NCBI GenBank assembly: GCA_031216755.1
Contig: JARUHG010000003.1
Coordinates: 248,001 to 312,000, forward strand
Source: Lysobacter arvi
Lineage (GTDB): Bacteria; Pseudomonadota; Gammaproteobacteria; Xanthomonadales; Xanthomonadaceae
Direction: 5' to 3'
DNA length: 64,000 bases
Under the pieces are notes generated by a model. That model worked only from the letters and a program-made list of their open reading frames with translations. It was not told the origin of the DNA and made no database searches. A program made the translations under genes and the position numbers. Below are positions 30,139-39,252 of this stretch, piece after piece; position 1 is the first letter of the stretch, and each line of letters begins with the position of its first letter.

Positions 30139-31607
30139 CGTCTGGACTCCAGCGCGGCGCGCGCGACCTGCGTGTCGTCGAAGGGATGCAGCACGCCCTG
30201 CACGTCCTGGTAGGGCTCGTGCCCCTTGCCGGCGATCAGCACGATGTCGTTCGGTCCCGCGGAGGCGACTGCATGCGCGATGGCGGCGGCGCGATCGCGC
30301 TGCACGGTGACGCGCTCCGGATGCGCGAACCCGGCCATGATGTCGGCGACGATGCCGTCGCCGTCCTCGAAGCGCGGGTTGTCGTCGGTGACGATCACCA
30401 CGTCCGCGTGCCGTTCGGCGATGGCCGCCATCTGAGGGCGCTTGCCGCGATCGCGATCCCCGCCGCAGCCGAACACGCAGATCAGCCGCGCCTGCACGTG
30501 CGCGCGCAAAGAGGTCAGCGCCTGCTCGAGCGCATCGGGCGTGTGCGCGTAATCGACGACGACGAGCGGCGCACGGCCATCGCCGCCCAGCCGGTTCATG
30601 CGGCCGTGGATCGGCTGCAACGTCGCGAGGGTTTGCGCCACCTGCGCGGGCGCGTCGCCCAGCGCGAACAGCACGCCCGCGACCGCCAGCAGGTTGTCGA
30701 CGTTGAAGCGGCCGAGCAGCGGCGACTGCACCGCATGCGACTCGTCGGCGACGACCAGGTCGAAACCGATCCCCGCGTTGTCGAAGCGCAGGTTGCGCGC
30801 CTGCACCGTGGCCGAAGCCTCGTCGCGCGAACTCACGCCGATGGCGCGCACGTCATGCGGCAACGTGGCGATCAGCTCGCGGCCGAACGCGTCGTCCAGG
30901 TTGATCACGGCCGCCTTCAGGCCTTTCCACGCGAACAGGCGCGCCTTGGCTGCGCCGTAGGTCGCCATGTCGCCGTGGTAGTCAAGGTGATCGCGCGTCA
31001 GGTTGGTGAACACCGCGACGTCGAAATGCACGCCGTCGACGCGCCCCTGGTCGAGTGCGTGCGAGCTGGCCTCCATCGCGATGGCCTGCGCGCCTTCGTC
31101 GCGCATCGTCGCGAGCAGTTCGTGCGTCTGCAGCACCAGCGGCGTGGTGAAGCCGGTCGGTTTGACATGCCCGTACAGGCCCGCGCCGAGCGTGCCGATG
31201 CTGCCGCTCGGGACGCCACGCGCGTGCCATGCCTGCGTGAGCAGTTGCACGGTCGACGTCTTGCCGTTGGTGCCCGTCACGCCGACGACGGTCATCGCTT
31301 CAGTGGCGCGGCCGTGGAAGGCGTCGCCCATCTCGCCCAAACGCGAGCGCAGGCCCGGCACGGCGATCGCATCGCCCGGCGCGGGCAGGTCGTCCGGCGC
31401 CGGCGGCTCGAACAGGATCGCGGCGGCGCCGGCGGCACGCGCCTGATCGACGAAGCGAAGCCCGTGCGCGCCGAAGCCGGCGATCGCGACGAATGCGTTG
31501 CCCGGGCGCACGGCGCGGCTGTCGAGCACCAGGCCGGTGATCGCCAGTTCGGGCGGGATGCCGGCGACATCCGGCAGCAGTTCGGCCAGCGGCATCAGGC
31601 GGCTCAT
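30135..31607 (-). CDS. murE: UDP-MurNAc-dipeptide--meso-diaminopimelate ligase
   Basis: Adds the third residue of the stem peptide. The P-loop is [17 protein letters not shown]. The substrate-specificity motif DNPR ([10 protein letters not shown]) is the signature of enzymes using meso-diaminopimelate rather than lysine. The carbamylated-Lys region follows the usual spacing. 490 residues. ATG 31607 overlaps the ftsI stop as ATGA. Confidence 0.97.
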   Translation of the reverse strand: MSRLMPLAELLPDVAGIPPELAITGLVLDSRAVRPGNAFVAIAGFGAHGLRFVDQARAAGAAAILFEPPAPDDLPAPGDAIAVPGLRSRLGEMGDAFHGRATEAMTVVGVTGTNGKTSTVQLLTQAWHARGVPSGSIGTLGAGLYGHVKPTGFTTPLVLQTHELLATMRDEGAQAIAMEASSHALDQGRVDGVHFDVAVFTNLTRDHLDYHGDMATYGAAKARLFAWKGLKAAVINLDDAFGRELIATLPHDVRAIGVSSRDEASATVQARNLRFDNAGIGFDLVVADESHAVQSPLLGRFNVDNLLAVAGVLFALGDAPAQVAQTLATLQPIHGRMNRLGGDGRAPLVVVDYAHTPDALEQALTSLRAHVQARLICVFGCGGDRDRGKRPQMAAIAERHADVVIVTDDNPRFEDGDGIVADIMAGFAHPERVTVQRDRAAAIAHAVASAGPNDIVLIAGKGHEPYQDVQGVLHPFDDTQVARAALESRR

Positions 31608-33565
31608 CGTGCGCCTCCCGATGCGGACAGGCCGGGCGTGACCATGCCGACCGGCGTGGGAAGCGCGGCCGCGGCATGCGTCGGTGCCGGCAGGACGGTG
31701 CCCGTGGGCTTGCCGCCGTTGGCCTTGGCGCGCTTGGCTTCGGCGGCGGCCTGCGCGGCCATCCAGGTGTCGATGTCGTCCGGGGCCACGTCCATCAGGC
31801 GCAGCGAACCTTCCATGACGTTCTTGAACACCGGCCCGGAGACGAAACCGCCGAAGTAGCCCTTCGCCGGATCCGGATCGTTGACGACGACCACCATCGA
31901 GAACCGCGGGTTGTTCACCGGCACCACGCCGGCGAAGAACGACACGTAGCGGCGCGAATAGCCGCCGAATTCGTTGAACTTGCGCGCCGTGCCGGTCTTG
32001 CCCGCGACGTGGTAACCCAGGATCGCCGCCTGCGTGGCGGTGCCGCCGGGCTCGGTCACGGTCTGCATCATGCGCATGATGGTTCCGGCGATGGCCGGGT
32101 CGAGCACCTGCACGGGTTCGTGCCGCTCGCCCTTCACGAACGTCGGCGCGATCAGCTTGCCGCCGTTACCGAGCGCGGCGTAGGCCTGCGCGATCTGCAG
32201 CGGCGTGGCCGACAGGCCGTAGCCGTAGGACATCGTCTGCTTGGTCGTGCCGCTCCAGCGCGCCGGCGGCGCGAGCACGCCGGACGACTCGCCCGGGAAG
32301 CCGCTGTTGGTCTTGTGGCCGTAACCGAAGCGCTTGAGGAACTCGTAGTACTCCTGGTTCGGCAGCTTGGCCACGATCTTCGACACGCCGACGTTGGAGC
32401 TCTTGGTGATCACGCCGGTGGTGTCGAGCACGCCGTAGTTGTGGTGATCCGTCGTGCGATAGCGGCCGTTCGGCATCCAGCCGGGGTTCGTGTCGAACTT
32501 CGTGTGCGGGGTGATCACGCCCGCTTCCAGCGCCGCGGCGACCGTGAGCGGTTTCATCGTCGAACCCGGCTCGATCACGTCCGTCACCGCGCGGTTGCGG
32601 TGCGTGTCGGGATTGCCGACGCCCACGGCGTTCGGGTTGTAGGTCGGCAGGTTCGCCATCGCCAGCACTTCGCCGGTCGCGATGTCGAGCACGACGGCAG
32701 AACCGCTGCTCGCGCCGGTGCGCTCCAGGGCGCCCCGGAGTTCGCGCATCGCGAGGAACTGGATCCGGCGATCGATCGTCAGCGTGAGGTCGCGGCCCGG
32801 TTCGGCGGCCTTGACCAGGTCGACGCTCTCGACGATGCGACCCGCGCCGTCGCGGATCACGCGCTTGGCGCCGGGCTTTCCGCGCAGCCAGTCGTCGAAC
32901 GCCAGCTCCAGGCCTTCCTGGCCCAGGTCGTCGATGTTGGTGAAGCCCAGGATGTGCGCCATCGCTTCGCCCTGCGGGTAGAAGCGACGGAACTCGCGCT
33001 GCGAGAACACGCCGGGGATCTTCGCCGCGAGGATCCGCCTGGCTTCGTCCGGGTTGATGCGGCGCTTGAGGTAGACGAATTCCTTGCCGGCGCGCTGGCT
33101 GAGCTTGCGCGTCAGCGCGTCCGGCGACACCCCCAGCGCCTTGGCGAGCTGCGGGATGCGCGCGGGATTCTTCAGCAGTTCCTGCGGGTTGGCCCAGATC
33201 GACTCGACCGGCGTGGACACCGCGAGCGGCTCGCCGTTGCGGTCGGTGATCATGCCGCGCGAGGTCGGGATCGGGATCTCGCGCAGCGAACGCGCATCGC
33301 CCTGCTGGCGGTAGAAGTCGTTGCTGATCACCTGGAGGTCCAGCGCACGGCCGACCAGCGCGATCGAGCACAGGCCCAGCGCGCCGCCGACCAGCATCAG
33401 CCGGTTGCGCAGATTGAACGACGCGCGACCGCGCCCCTTGCCGGCGACGCGATCGTTGCCGCCGCCGAACTTGTCGCGCAACGCGAGCACGGCGTCGAGC
33501 GGGCCACTGCGGCCGGCACCGTTGCGCGAACTCCCGTTGCGCGGATTGCGGGTTGCGCCGCTCAT
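31604..33565 (-). CDS. ftsI: penicillin-binding protein 3, septal transpeptidase FtsI
   Basis: Class B PBP that cross-links septal peptidoglycan together with FtsW. It has a cytoplasmic N terminus of about 55 residues, one membrane helix near 55-75 and a dimerisation domain. The transpeptidase domain carries the active-site SxxK in EPGSTMKPL, SxN in TKSSNVGVS and KTGT in [12 protein letters not shown]. The 653 residues include an Ala/Pro-rich C-terminal tail of about 50 residues past the catalytic domain. ATG 33565 overlaps the ftsL stop as ATGA. Confidence 0.97.
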   Translation of the reverse strand: MSGATRNPRNGSSRNGAGRSGPLDAVLALRDKFGGGNDRVAGKGRGRASFNLRNRLMLVGGALGLCSIALVGRALDLQVISNDFYRQQGDARSLREIPIPTSRGMITDRNGEPLAVSTPVESIWANPQELLKNPARIPQLAKALGVSPDALTRKLSQRAGKEFVYLKRRINPDEARRILAAKIPGVFSQREFRRFYPQGEAMAHILGFTNIDDLGQEGLELAFDDWLRGKPGAKRVIRDGAGRIVESVDLVKAAEPGRDLTLTIDRRIQFLAMRELRGALERTGASSGSAVVLDIATGEVLAMANLPTYNPNAVGVGNPDTHRNRAVTDVIEPGSTMKPLTVAAALEAGVITPHTKFDTNPGWMPNGRYRTTDHHNYGVLDTTGVITKSSNVGVSKIVAKLPNQEYYEFLKRFGYGHKTNSGFPGESSGVLAPPARWSGTTKQTMSYGYGLSATPLQIAQAYAALGNGGKLIAPTFVKGERHEPVQVLDPAIAGTIMRMMQTVTEPGGTATQAAILGYHVAGKTGTARKFNEFGGYSRRYVSFFAGVVPVNNPRFSMVVVVNDPDPAKGYFGGFVSGPVFKNVMEGSLRLMDVAPDDIDTWMAAQAAAEAKRAKANGGKPTGTVLPAPTHAAAALPTPVGMVTPGLSASGGAR

Positions 33566-33831
33566 GGACGGATCACCACGGTTTCGGCGCCTTCGGGGAA
33601 CTTCATGCCCAGCCGATCGCGCGCGACCTGGTCGATGCGGTTGCTTTCCGACCACGTCGCCTGTTCGAGCTGGAGGCGGCCGAATTCGATGTTGAGTTCG
33701 TCGCGCGCGCGTTCCAGGCGGCTGAGTTGCACGAAGAGCTGGCGGTGCTCATGGCGCGCCTGCACGACGGCCAGCGCCGAGACGACGTTGGCCACCACCA
33801 GCACGCTCAGCAGCAGGCGCAGCACGCTCAT
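33562..33831 (-). CDS. ftsL: cell division protein FtsL
   Basis: Small bitopic divisome protein that pairs with FtsB and FtsQ. The 89 residues begin [20 protein letters not shown] (membrane helix about 3-22) and continue with a heptad-like coiled coil ([20 protein letters not shown]) and the family ending [20 protein letters not shown] 33831 overlaps the rsmH stop as ATGA. Family identity rests on this architecture and its place between rsmH and ftsI. Confidence 0.95.
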   Translation of the reverse strand: MSVLRLLLSVLVVANVVSALAVVQARHEHRQLFVQLSRLERARDELNIEFGRLQLEQATWSESNRIDQVARDRLGMKFPEGAETVVIRP

Positions 33832-34952
33832 GCCGGCCCCCCCGCATGCCGCGTCACCGACGAAGCCGGGAATCGGGCTCGGGGAAGGCGGACTGCCTGG
33901 AGTTCCGGCTCGCCGGGCGCCATCGCGTTCCGCCGGTCTCCACGGCCCGTTTCCGGCTTTGCCGTGTCGGAGACGCCGTCCGATGCGTTCGCGCCTTCCT
34001 CGTTCCCGATTCCCAGCTTCTCCGCCACGCGCAACACCGCACTGCGGGCACGCGGATTGGCCGAGGTTTCCTCGTCCGTCGCCTTCTGCGCGGAGCCGAT
34101 CGCGCGCAGCACGGGCGTGAAGGCCACTTCCACCGGCATGCGGCGGTTGGCCGGCGGCGCCTTGCTGTGGCGCGCGATGAACTGTTTGACGATGCGGTCT
34201 TCCAGCGAATGGAAGCTGATCACCGCCAGCCGCCCGCCGGGCTTCAGGCGGGCAAGCGCGGCGTCGAGACCGGTTTCCAGGTCGACCAGTTCGCGGTTGA
34301 TGAAGATGCGGATGGCCTGGAAGCTGCGCGTGGCCGGATGGATCTTCTGGTCGCCGCGCGGCACGACGGACGCGATGAGGTCGGCCAGTTGCGCGGTGCG
34401 TTCCAGCGGCTGCGCGTCGCGGCGGCCGACGATGGCGCGGGCGATCTTGCGGCTCATGCGCTCTTCGCCGTAGGTCCACAGCACGTCGGCGATCTCGCGC
34501 TCGTCGGCGTGCGCGAGCCACTGCGCCGCGCTCTGGCCGGTGTCGGGATCCATGCGCATGTCCAGCGGGCCGTCCTTGCCGAAGCTGAAACCGCGCTCGG
34601 CGACGTCCAGCTGCGGCGAGGAGACGCCCAGGTCGAACATCACGCCGTCCAAGCCCGCGGCGGCCTCGTCCCAATGACCGAGCTCGGCGAAACTGCCACG
34701 GAAGACCGCGACGCGGGCGTCCTGCGCGAATTCGCGCATCGCCACCGCAATCGCTTCGGGGTCCTTGTCCATGAGCAGCAGGCGGCCTCCGGGGCCGAGT
34801 CGTTCCAGCACGCCACGCGCATGACCGCCGCGCCCGAACGTGCCGTCCAGGTACGTTCCATTCCCGCGCACGTTCAGGCCGTCGAGCACCTGCGCGTACA
34901 TCACGGGAAGGTGGCCGGATAGCGCGCCGCGCTCCATGCCACCCACCGTCAC
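33828..34952 (-). CDS. rsmH: 16S rRNA m4C1402 N4-methyltransferase RsmH
   Basis: SAM-dependent methyltransferase for N4 of C1402 in 16S rRNA. It shows [14 protein letters not shown] near the start, the SAM site [18 protein letters not shown], and [19 protein letters not shown]. The C-terminal part includes [12 protein letters not shown] and [18 protein letters not shown] 34952 overlaps the mraZ stop as GTGA; ATG 34937 is an alternative start. 374 residues, with about 40 poorly conserved residues at the end. Confidence 0.97.
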   Translation of the reverse strand: MTVGGMERGALSGHLPVMYAQVLDGLNVRGNGTYLDGTFGRGGHARGVLERLGPGGRLLLMDKDPEAIAVAMREFAQDARVAVFRGSFAELGHWDEAAAGLDGVMFDLGVSSPQLDVAERGFSFGKDGPLDMRMDPDTGQSAAQWLAHADEREIADVLWTYGEERMSRKIARAIVGRRDAQPLERTAQLADLIASVVPRGDQKIHPATRSFQAIRIFINRELVDLETGLDAALARLKPGGRLAVISFHSLEDRIVKQFIARHSKAPPANRRMPVEVAFTPVLRAIGSAQKATDEETSANPRARSAVLRVAEKLGIGNEEGANASDGVSDTAKPETGRGDRRNAMAPGEPELQAVRLPRARFPASSVTRHAGGPA

Positions 34953-35395
34953 AGCTGGAGGTCGAGCAGCTCCTCGCTCAGATCGGCGTCAGAGATCGTC
35001 TGACGGATCTGCGCGTGGTGCGCCTGCTCGCTCCAGAGTTCGAACTTGTCGCCCATGCCCAGCAGCACGGCCTTTTTCTCGATGCCGACCGCGGCGCGGT
35101 GGCTGGCCGGGATGCTGATGCGTCCGTTGCCGTCGAGCTCGACGAACGCCGCGGCGCCGACGAGCTTGAGCTGCATGCTGCGGTTGACCGCCTTCGCCTT
35201 GGGCAGCGCATTGACCTGGTCGCGCAGCCGCTCCCACGCGGCCTGGGGGTACAGGTACAGCGAGCCGGATTCGAAGGGGTTGTAGGTGATCACCAGGCGG
35301 TTTTCGCATTCGCGCGCGACGGCATCGCGGTAGACGGTGGGCACCGCCAACCGGCCCTTGTCGTCGATCGTGATGGCGGTCTCGCCTTGGAACAT
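34949..35395 (-). CDS. mraZ: MraZ, DNA-binding regulator of the dcw cluster
   Basis: AbrB-like repressor that in E. coli binds upstream of its own operon. The 148 residues start [20 protein letters not shown] and contain two SpoVT-AbrB folds, the second with [23 protein letters not shown] 35395 is chosen because the family starts here; the upstream frame is Arg-rich spacer. It is the first gene of the long dcw transcription unit and lies directly behind the promoter at 35475-35503. Confidence 0.96.
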   Translation of the reverse strand: MFQGETAITIDDKGRLAVPTVYRDAVARECENRLVITYNPFESGSLYLYPQAAWERLRDQVNALPKAKAVNRSMQLKLVGAAAFVELDGNGRISIPASHRAAVGIEKKAVLLGMGDKFELWSEQAHHAQIRQTISDADLSEELLDLQL

Positions 35396-35474
35396 TGCGC
35401 ACCTGTTGGGGCCGCCTCTACGGACGGCTTGTTCACGGAAAACCACAAAAAACCCGGTTTTCCCTCAGATGCCC

Positions 35475-35503
35475 ACCTTAGGCACGCCCCACAGGGTTGT
35501 CAA
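35475..35503 (-). promoter_or_regulatory. candidate sigma-70 promoter of the dcw cluster
   Basis: On the minus strand TTGACA (35498-35503) is followed after 17 bases by TAAGGT (35475-35480), about 80 bp before mraZ. TGGGG and TGGGC, resembling half-sites of the MraZ TGGGN box, occur within and just after the promoter but are 16 bp apart rather than the usual 10, so autoregulation by MraZ is only a possibility. Confidence 0.6.
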
Positions 35504-35774
35504 CAAGTTTCGGGAGGGAAATTCACCTGTAGCGTCAATGACTTGCGAAGAACTTCACAGGTTTGTTCAAGAGTTATCCACTACCCCTTGTTTCGTCTCA
35601 AATTTTGAGACTGCAGGCTCACCCCGCTCGCCCGCGCCACTCCGCGCCGCAAAGCCGAAACGCTGATGCTGCACCGCAGCACCAGCAAGCCATTCACGCC
35701 GACGATCGAGTTCCGCCGATCGATTCCCGGAAACTAAGAAACCCGGCAACCCCAAACGGGAAGGCCAGCCTCCT

Positions 35775-35865
35775 TAGTAAAGGTGGCGCGCCGGCAGGCA
35801 CCGGGATCTGGAGGCATCGAGCCCCGGGGCCCGAAGTTTTGCTCCGCAAAACCTTGGGGCGTTTT
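35775..35865 (-). repeat. left arm of a long imperfect inverted repeat flanking rnpB
   Basis: Read on the minus strand this arm matches 36280-36364 in three blocks: CCAAGGTTTTGC...GCAAAACTTCGGGCCCCG, CCTCCA, and GCCTGCCGGCG followed by CCTTTACT. The first block contains its own small hairpin around GCGGAGC/GCTCCGC. It lies just past the rnpB 3' end. The rest of the 35504-35885 interval shows no gene or other element I can support. Confidence 0.7.
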
Positions 35866-35885
35866 TCGCAGCGAGGCGAAGGAAA

Positions 35886-36246
35886 AAAGCGCGGAGCCGG
35901 CCGATAAGCCGGGTTCTGTCGTGGACAGTCATTCCTCTAGGCGCCGCGTCACCGCGACGCTCAAGCAACCTACCCGGAGACACCGCGGGCCGCGGCATCG
36001 TCTCCCTATTTGGTTTTGCTCCCGGTGGGGTTTGCCGTGCCGGTCCGTTGCCGGACTCGCGGTGCGCTCTTACCGCACCGTTTCACCCTTGCCACGCGCG
36101 TCTTGCGACGCCGTTCGGCGGTCTGCTCTCTGTTGCACTTTCCGTCGGCTCTCGCCGCCCAGGCGTTACCTGGCACCGTGCCCTGTGGAGCCCGGACTTT
36201 CCTCGGCATCCTTTCGGATGACGCGACTGCCTGGCCGACTCCGCGA
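35886..36246 (-). ncRNA. rnpB: RNase P RNA
   Basis: Catalytic RNA of ribonuclease P, which matures tRNA 5' ends. On the minus strand the 5' half has GAGGAAAGTCCGGGCTCC and the universally conserved helix-P4 surroundings. The 3' end has GACAGAACCCGGCTTAT, which pairs back in bacterial type A RNAs. The 5' end is placed by the match of GGAGTCGGCCAGGCAGTCGC to the start of the E. coli RNA, and the 3' end by the T-rich run near 35886; both ends are approximate to a few bases. Short open frames across it are not coding. Confidence 0.95.
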
Positions 36247-36279
36247 GCCGAATTCTACTGCTTCGCAGCTGAATTCACC

Positions 36280-36364
36280 TCCCAAGGTTTGCTCCGCAAA
36301 CTTCGGGCCCCGCGCCGCGACCTCCAATTCCCCGCGCCTGCCGGCGTGCCCCCTTTACCAAAGG
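36280..36364 (+). repeat. right arm of the inverted repeat flanking rnpB
   Basis: Contains CCAAGGTTTGCTCCGCAAAC, then TTCGGGCCCCG, CCTCCA, GCCTGCCGGCG and CCCTTTACCA in the same order as the left arm read on the other strand. Sequence between the blocks has diverged. It overlaps the rnpB promoter side (within about 35-120 bp of the RNA 5' end). Confidence 0.7.
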
Positions 36365-36410
36365 GGGCAGTTTGCTTCGTTGGAGGCTCAACTCCGCCGC
36401 CAAACTTGAG

Positions 36411-36433
36411 CCCCTCTCCCATCGGGAGAGGGG
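36411..36433. repeat. palindromic hairpin element (REP-like)
   Basis: CCCCTCTCCC-ATC-GGGAGAGGGG is a perfect 10-bp stem with a 3-base loop, followed by TTGGGGTGAGGGG. It lies between the rnpB upstream arm and rsmI. No T tract follows on either strand. A related shape (CCCTCCCCCACGTGCGGGAGAGGG) occurs at about 13569-13594, suggesting a dispersed element. Confidence 0.5.
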
Positions 36434-36508
36434 TTGGGGTGAGGGGTAACGACGGGCCAATGGCAAATCATCGGTGCGGCGCCGCGCTGCGATGTTGCTC
36501 TCGCGCTA

Positions 36509-37375
36509 TCACTCCTCCGCGCCGTACAGCGCCTTGCGCGGTGCCCCGCTCAGTTCCGCGGCCAGCTTCGCCGCCTGCGAGGGCTTCAGGTACTCGGTGA
36601 GCTTGGCATACAGGCGCTTTCCTTCGGCGACCGACGCATCGGCGTCCTCGCCTGCGCCTTCGACGATCACGACGAACTCGCCTTTCCGCTGATTGGCGTC
36701 GGCACGCACACGCGCGCGAAGTTCCTCCAGCGTGCCGTCCAGGACCGTCTCGAACAGCTTCGTCAGCTCGCGGGCGATGGTGCCGCGACGCGCGTCGCCG
36801 AAGGCCGCGACGAGGTCGTCCAGGGACTCCTCGATGCGATGCGCCGACTCGTAGAAGATCAGCGTGCGAACTTCGCTGGTGAGGCGGGAAAGGCGCTCGC
36901 GACGCGCCGACGCCTTCGCGGGAAGAAATCCCTCGAAGACGAAGCGGTCGCTCGGCATTCCGGCGACGCTCAGGGCGGCGATCGCGGCGCAGGCCCCCGG
37001 CACCGGCGAGACCCGCACGCCCGCCGCGCGCGCGGCTCGCACGAGGCGGAACCCCGGATCGCTCACCAGCGGCGTGCCCGCATCGGAGACCAGTGCGAAG
37101 CTTTCGCCCCCCTGCAATCGCGCGACCAATTGCGCCGCTTGCGCGTCCTCGTTGTGTTCGTGCAAGGCGATCAGCGGCCGCTCCAGGCCGAAGTGCGAGA
37201 GCAGCTGGCGCGTATGGCGCGTGTCTTCGGCGCAGATCGCATCGACGGTCTTCAGCGTCTCCAGCGCGCGTGCGGATAGATCGCCGAGGTTGCCGATGGG
37301 CGTGGCGACCACGTGAAGCGTGCCGGGAGTTCTCGAGCCGCCTGTATTGGAGGCAGCGGGCTGGGACGTGTGCAT
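36509..37375 (-). CDS. rsmI: 16S rRNA C1402 2'-O-ribose methyltransferase RsmI
   Basis: Tetrapyrrole-methylase-fold enzyme that adds the 2'-O-methyl group to C1402 of 16S rRNA. Shows LHVVATPIGNLGDLSARALE near residue 20, CAEDTRHTRQLLSHF, the ALVSDAGTPLVSDPGF motif and FYESAHRIEESL. 288 residues is normal. It is divergent from the LpoA-like gene, 67 bp apart, which matches the yraL-yraM arrangement of E. coli. Confidence 0.96.
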   Translation of the reverse strand: MHTSQPAASNTGGSRTPGTLHVVATPIGNLGDLSARALETLKTVDAICAEDTRHTRQLLSHFGLERPLIALHEHNEDAQAAQLVARLQGGESFALVSDAGTPLVSDPGFRLVRAARAAGVRVSPVPGACAAIAALSVAGMPSDRFVFEGFLPAKASARRERLSRLTSEVRTLIFYESAHRIEESLDDLVAAFGDARRGTIARELTKLFETVLDGTLEELRARVRADANQRKGEFVVIVEGAGEDADASVAEGKRLYAKLTEYLKPSQAAKLAAELSGAPRKALYGAEE

Positions 37376-37442
37376 CGTGCGTCTGCGGTGGGGCCGGGTA
37401 GAATCCTAACCGGTCCCTCAGGAACGCCGCGTCGCGGCACGC

Positions 37443-38837
37443 ATGCAGATGATCCGAGCTTCCAACCGCTGGGCGATGACGTGGATGTGCGCGGCGGCGT
37501 TGAGCGCCGCGCTGCTGGGCGGTTGCGCGACCGTGTCCACCACCGGCACCACGACGTCGCAGCAGAGCGGCAACCCGACGATCGCCCAGGCCGGCGAACT
37601 CGCGCGCAACGGCGCCGCGCTCACCGGTGCGGCGCGCAGTGCGAACGATCGCCAGATCGAACGGCTGCTTTCCACGCTCGACAACGCGACCCTCGCGCGC
37701 GAGGCCGCATCGCTGGCCGCCGGCGATCCGCTCTACAACCATGCCGGCCAGGCATTGATGCGCCGCGGCCTGCCGCTGCCGCGTCCGTTCGATCGCACCG
37801 GCTGGAACTTCGACGCAGCCGGACGCCCCGCCGCGGAGCACGACGGCTACCGCCCGCCGGTAAAGCTCGCGGTGCTGCTGCCGATGTCGGGCAACCTCGC
37901 CGTCGCGGCCGCGCCCGTGCGCGACGGTTTCCTCGCCGGCTACTACGGCGAATCACGCCGCCGTCCAGAGGTGAGCTTCTACGACACGGCGGGCACGCCG
38001 GGCGGCGCGCTCGCCGCGTACGACCGTGCGACCCTGGAAGGGAACGATTTCGTCGTCGGGCCGCTGGGTCGCGACGAAGTCAACGCGCTGTTCGCCAAGG
38101 GCGCGTTGCAGGTGCCGGTGCTCGCGCTCAATCGCGGCGACGTCGATCCGCCGGCCGGCAATGCGAGCTTCTCGCTCTCGCCGGAGGACGAAGGCATCGC
38201 CGCCGCCGAACACCTGCTCGGCCTCGGTGCCAAGCGCGTGCTCGTGGTGGCCGCGGCCGACGACACGCAGCAGCGCGCGGTCGCGAGCCTGCGCGAGCGG
38301 CTCGTCGCGAGGGGCGCGACGGTGACCGACGTTGCCGGCGAAGGCACGTCCGACTTCATCCCCTTCGCGCAGAAGGACGGCGGCGTGGACGCCGTGTTCC
38401 TCGCGGTGAAGGGCAGCAGCGCCCGGCTGCTGATGCCCAAGCTCGCGCTGGCGGGCCTGGCCGGCAAGCCGCGTGTGGCCACCTCGCAGCTCCTGTCCGG
38501 CACCGGCAAGGCCGAGGAAGACCGTGCGCTCGATGGCATCGCGTTCCCGACCGAAACCTGGACCACGCGCGGCGTTCCGGGCCTGCCGCCGGCGGCGATC
38601 GCGGGTTCGCAGCTCAACAATGCGAAGGGCCCGGCCGCACGCCTGTTCGCCTTCGGCTTCGACGCCTGGAAGATCACCGCCTACCTGCAGCAGTTGGCGA
38701 CCACCGCCGACGGCCGCGTCGACGGCGCGACCGGCACGCTGCGCCTGGACGGCTTCGGCAACGTGCAGCGCACGCCTTCCTGGTCGACCTTCACCGCGGG
38801 ACTGCCGACGCCGCTGGCGGATGCGTCCCGCCGCTGA
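37443..38837 (+). CDS. LpoA-like penicillin-binding protein activator lipoprotein
   Basis: Predicted outer-membrane lipoprotein that would stimulate PBP1A. The signal sequence ends in LLGGC with lipid-attached Cys28. The bulk (about residues 138-460) is a periplasmic-binding-protein fold beginning [20 protein letters not shown], as in the C-terminal domain of E. coli LpoA. At 464 residues it is far shorter than E. coli LpoA, with an N-terminal TPR-like part of only about 110 residues. Gene order rsmI-lpoA-yraN supports the assignment. Activation of PBP1A is inferred from the family. Confidence 0.87.
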   Translation: MQMIRASNRWAMTWMCAAALSAALLGGCATVSTTGTTTSQQSGNPTIAQAGELARNGAALTGAARSANDRQIERLLSTLDNATLAREAASLAAGDPLYNHAGQALMRRGLPLPRPFDRTGWNFDAAGRPAAEHDGYRPPVKLAVLLPMSGNLAVAAAPVRDGFLAGYYGESRRRPEVSFYDTAGTPGGALAAYDRATLEGNDFVVGPLGRDEVNALFAKGALQVPVLALNRGDVDPPAGNASFSLSPEDEGIAAAEHLLGLGAKRVLVVAAADDTQQRAVASLRERLVARGATVTDVAGEGTSDFIPFAQKDGGVDAVFLAVKGSSARLLMPKLALAGLAGKPRVATSQLLSGTGKAEEDRALDGIAFPTETWTTRGVPGLPPAAIAGSQLNNAKGPAARLFAFGFDAWKITAYLQQLATTADGRVDGATGTLRLDGFGNVQRTPSWSTFTAGLPTPLADASRR

Positions 38838-39201
38838 TCGCCGCGCCCGAGGCGCCGCGGTGGAAGCCGCGGCGCGTGCGCATCTGGCCCGCGCCGGCCT
38901 TCGCGATGTCGCAGCCAACGCGAGCTACCGTTTCGGCGAACTCGACCTGGTGATGCTCGAGGGCGCCACGCTGGTGTTCGTCGAGGTGCGTTACCGGCGC
39001 GATGCGCGCTTCGGCGGCGGCGCGGCGTCGGTCGACGTGCACAAGCGCCGCAAGCTCGTACAAGCGGCCAGCGCCTTCCTCGCGCACCATCCCCGATATG
39101 CGAACGCGTCCTGCCGCTTCGACGTGGTCGAGGCCGACGGCGATCCGGCCTCGCCCCGCCTGTCGTGGCTCAAGGACGCGTTCCGCGCGGACGAGTGCTG
39201 A
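38821..39201 (+). CDS. yraN: UPF0102 (YraN-like) nuclease-fold protein
   Basis: Small cytoplasmic protein of unknown cellular role with a restriction-endonuclease-like core. The 126 residues contain [11 protein letters not shown], then [20 protein letters not shown], whose E...D...EVR pattern is the family signature. ATG 38821 overlaps the last 17 bp of the LpoA-like gene, indicating one transcript. Family members are about 120 residues, so it is complete. Confidence 0.92.
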   Translation: MRPAADRRARGAAVEAAARAHLARAGLRDVAANASYRFGELDLVMLEGATLVFVEVRYRRDARFGGGAASVDVHKRRKLVQAASAFLAHHPRYANASCRFDVVEADGDPASPRLSWLKDAFRADEC

Positions 39202-39252
39202 CGTGCCCACGATCTCCGGCCTGGCATGGCGGCGGGCGCTATCCTCGCGCCC

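Noticed and set aside
31676-34120. 814-residue plus-strand frame across ftsI, ftsL and rsmH
   Set aside because: Antisense to three certain genes, with arginine/histidine-rich low-complexity translation and no family motifs.
35475-35503. Canonical MraZ box array at the dcw promoter
   Set aside because: Only two TGGGN elements are present and they are 16 bp apart rather than 10, so the array is not supported.
35783-36600. Plus-strand frames across rnpB and its flanks
   Set aside because: The interval is explained by RNase P RNA and repeats; the translations include typical repeat-derived peptides such as LSPSPIGRGVGVRGN.
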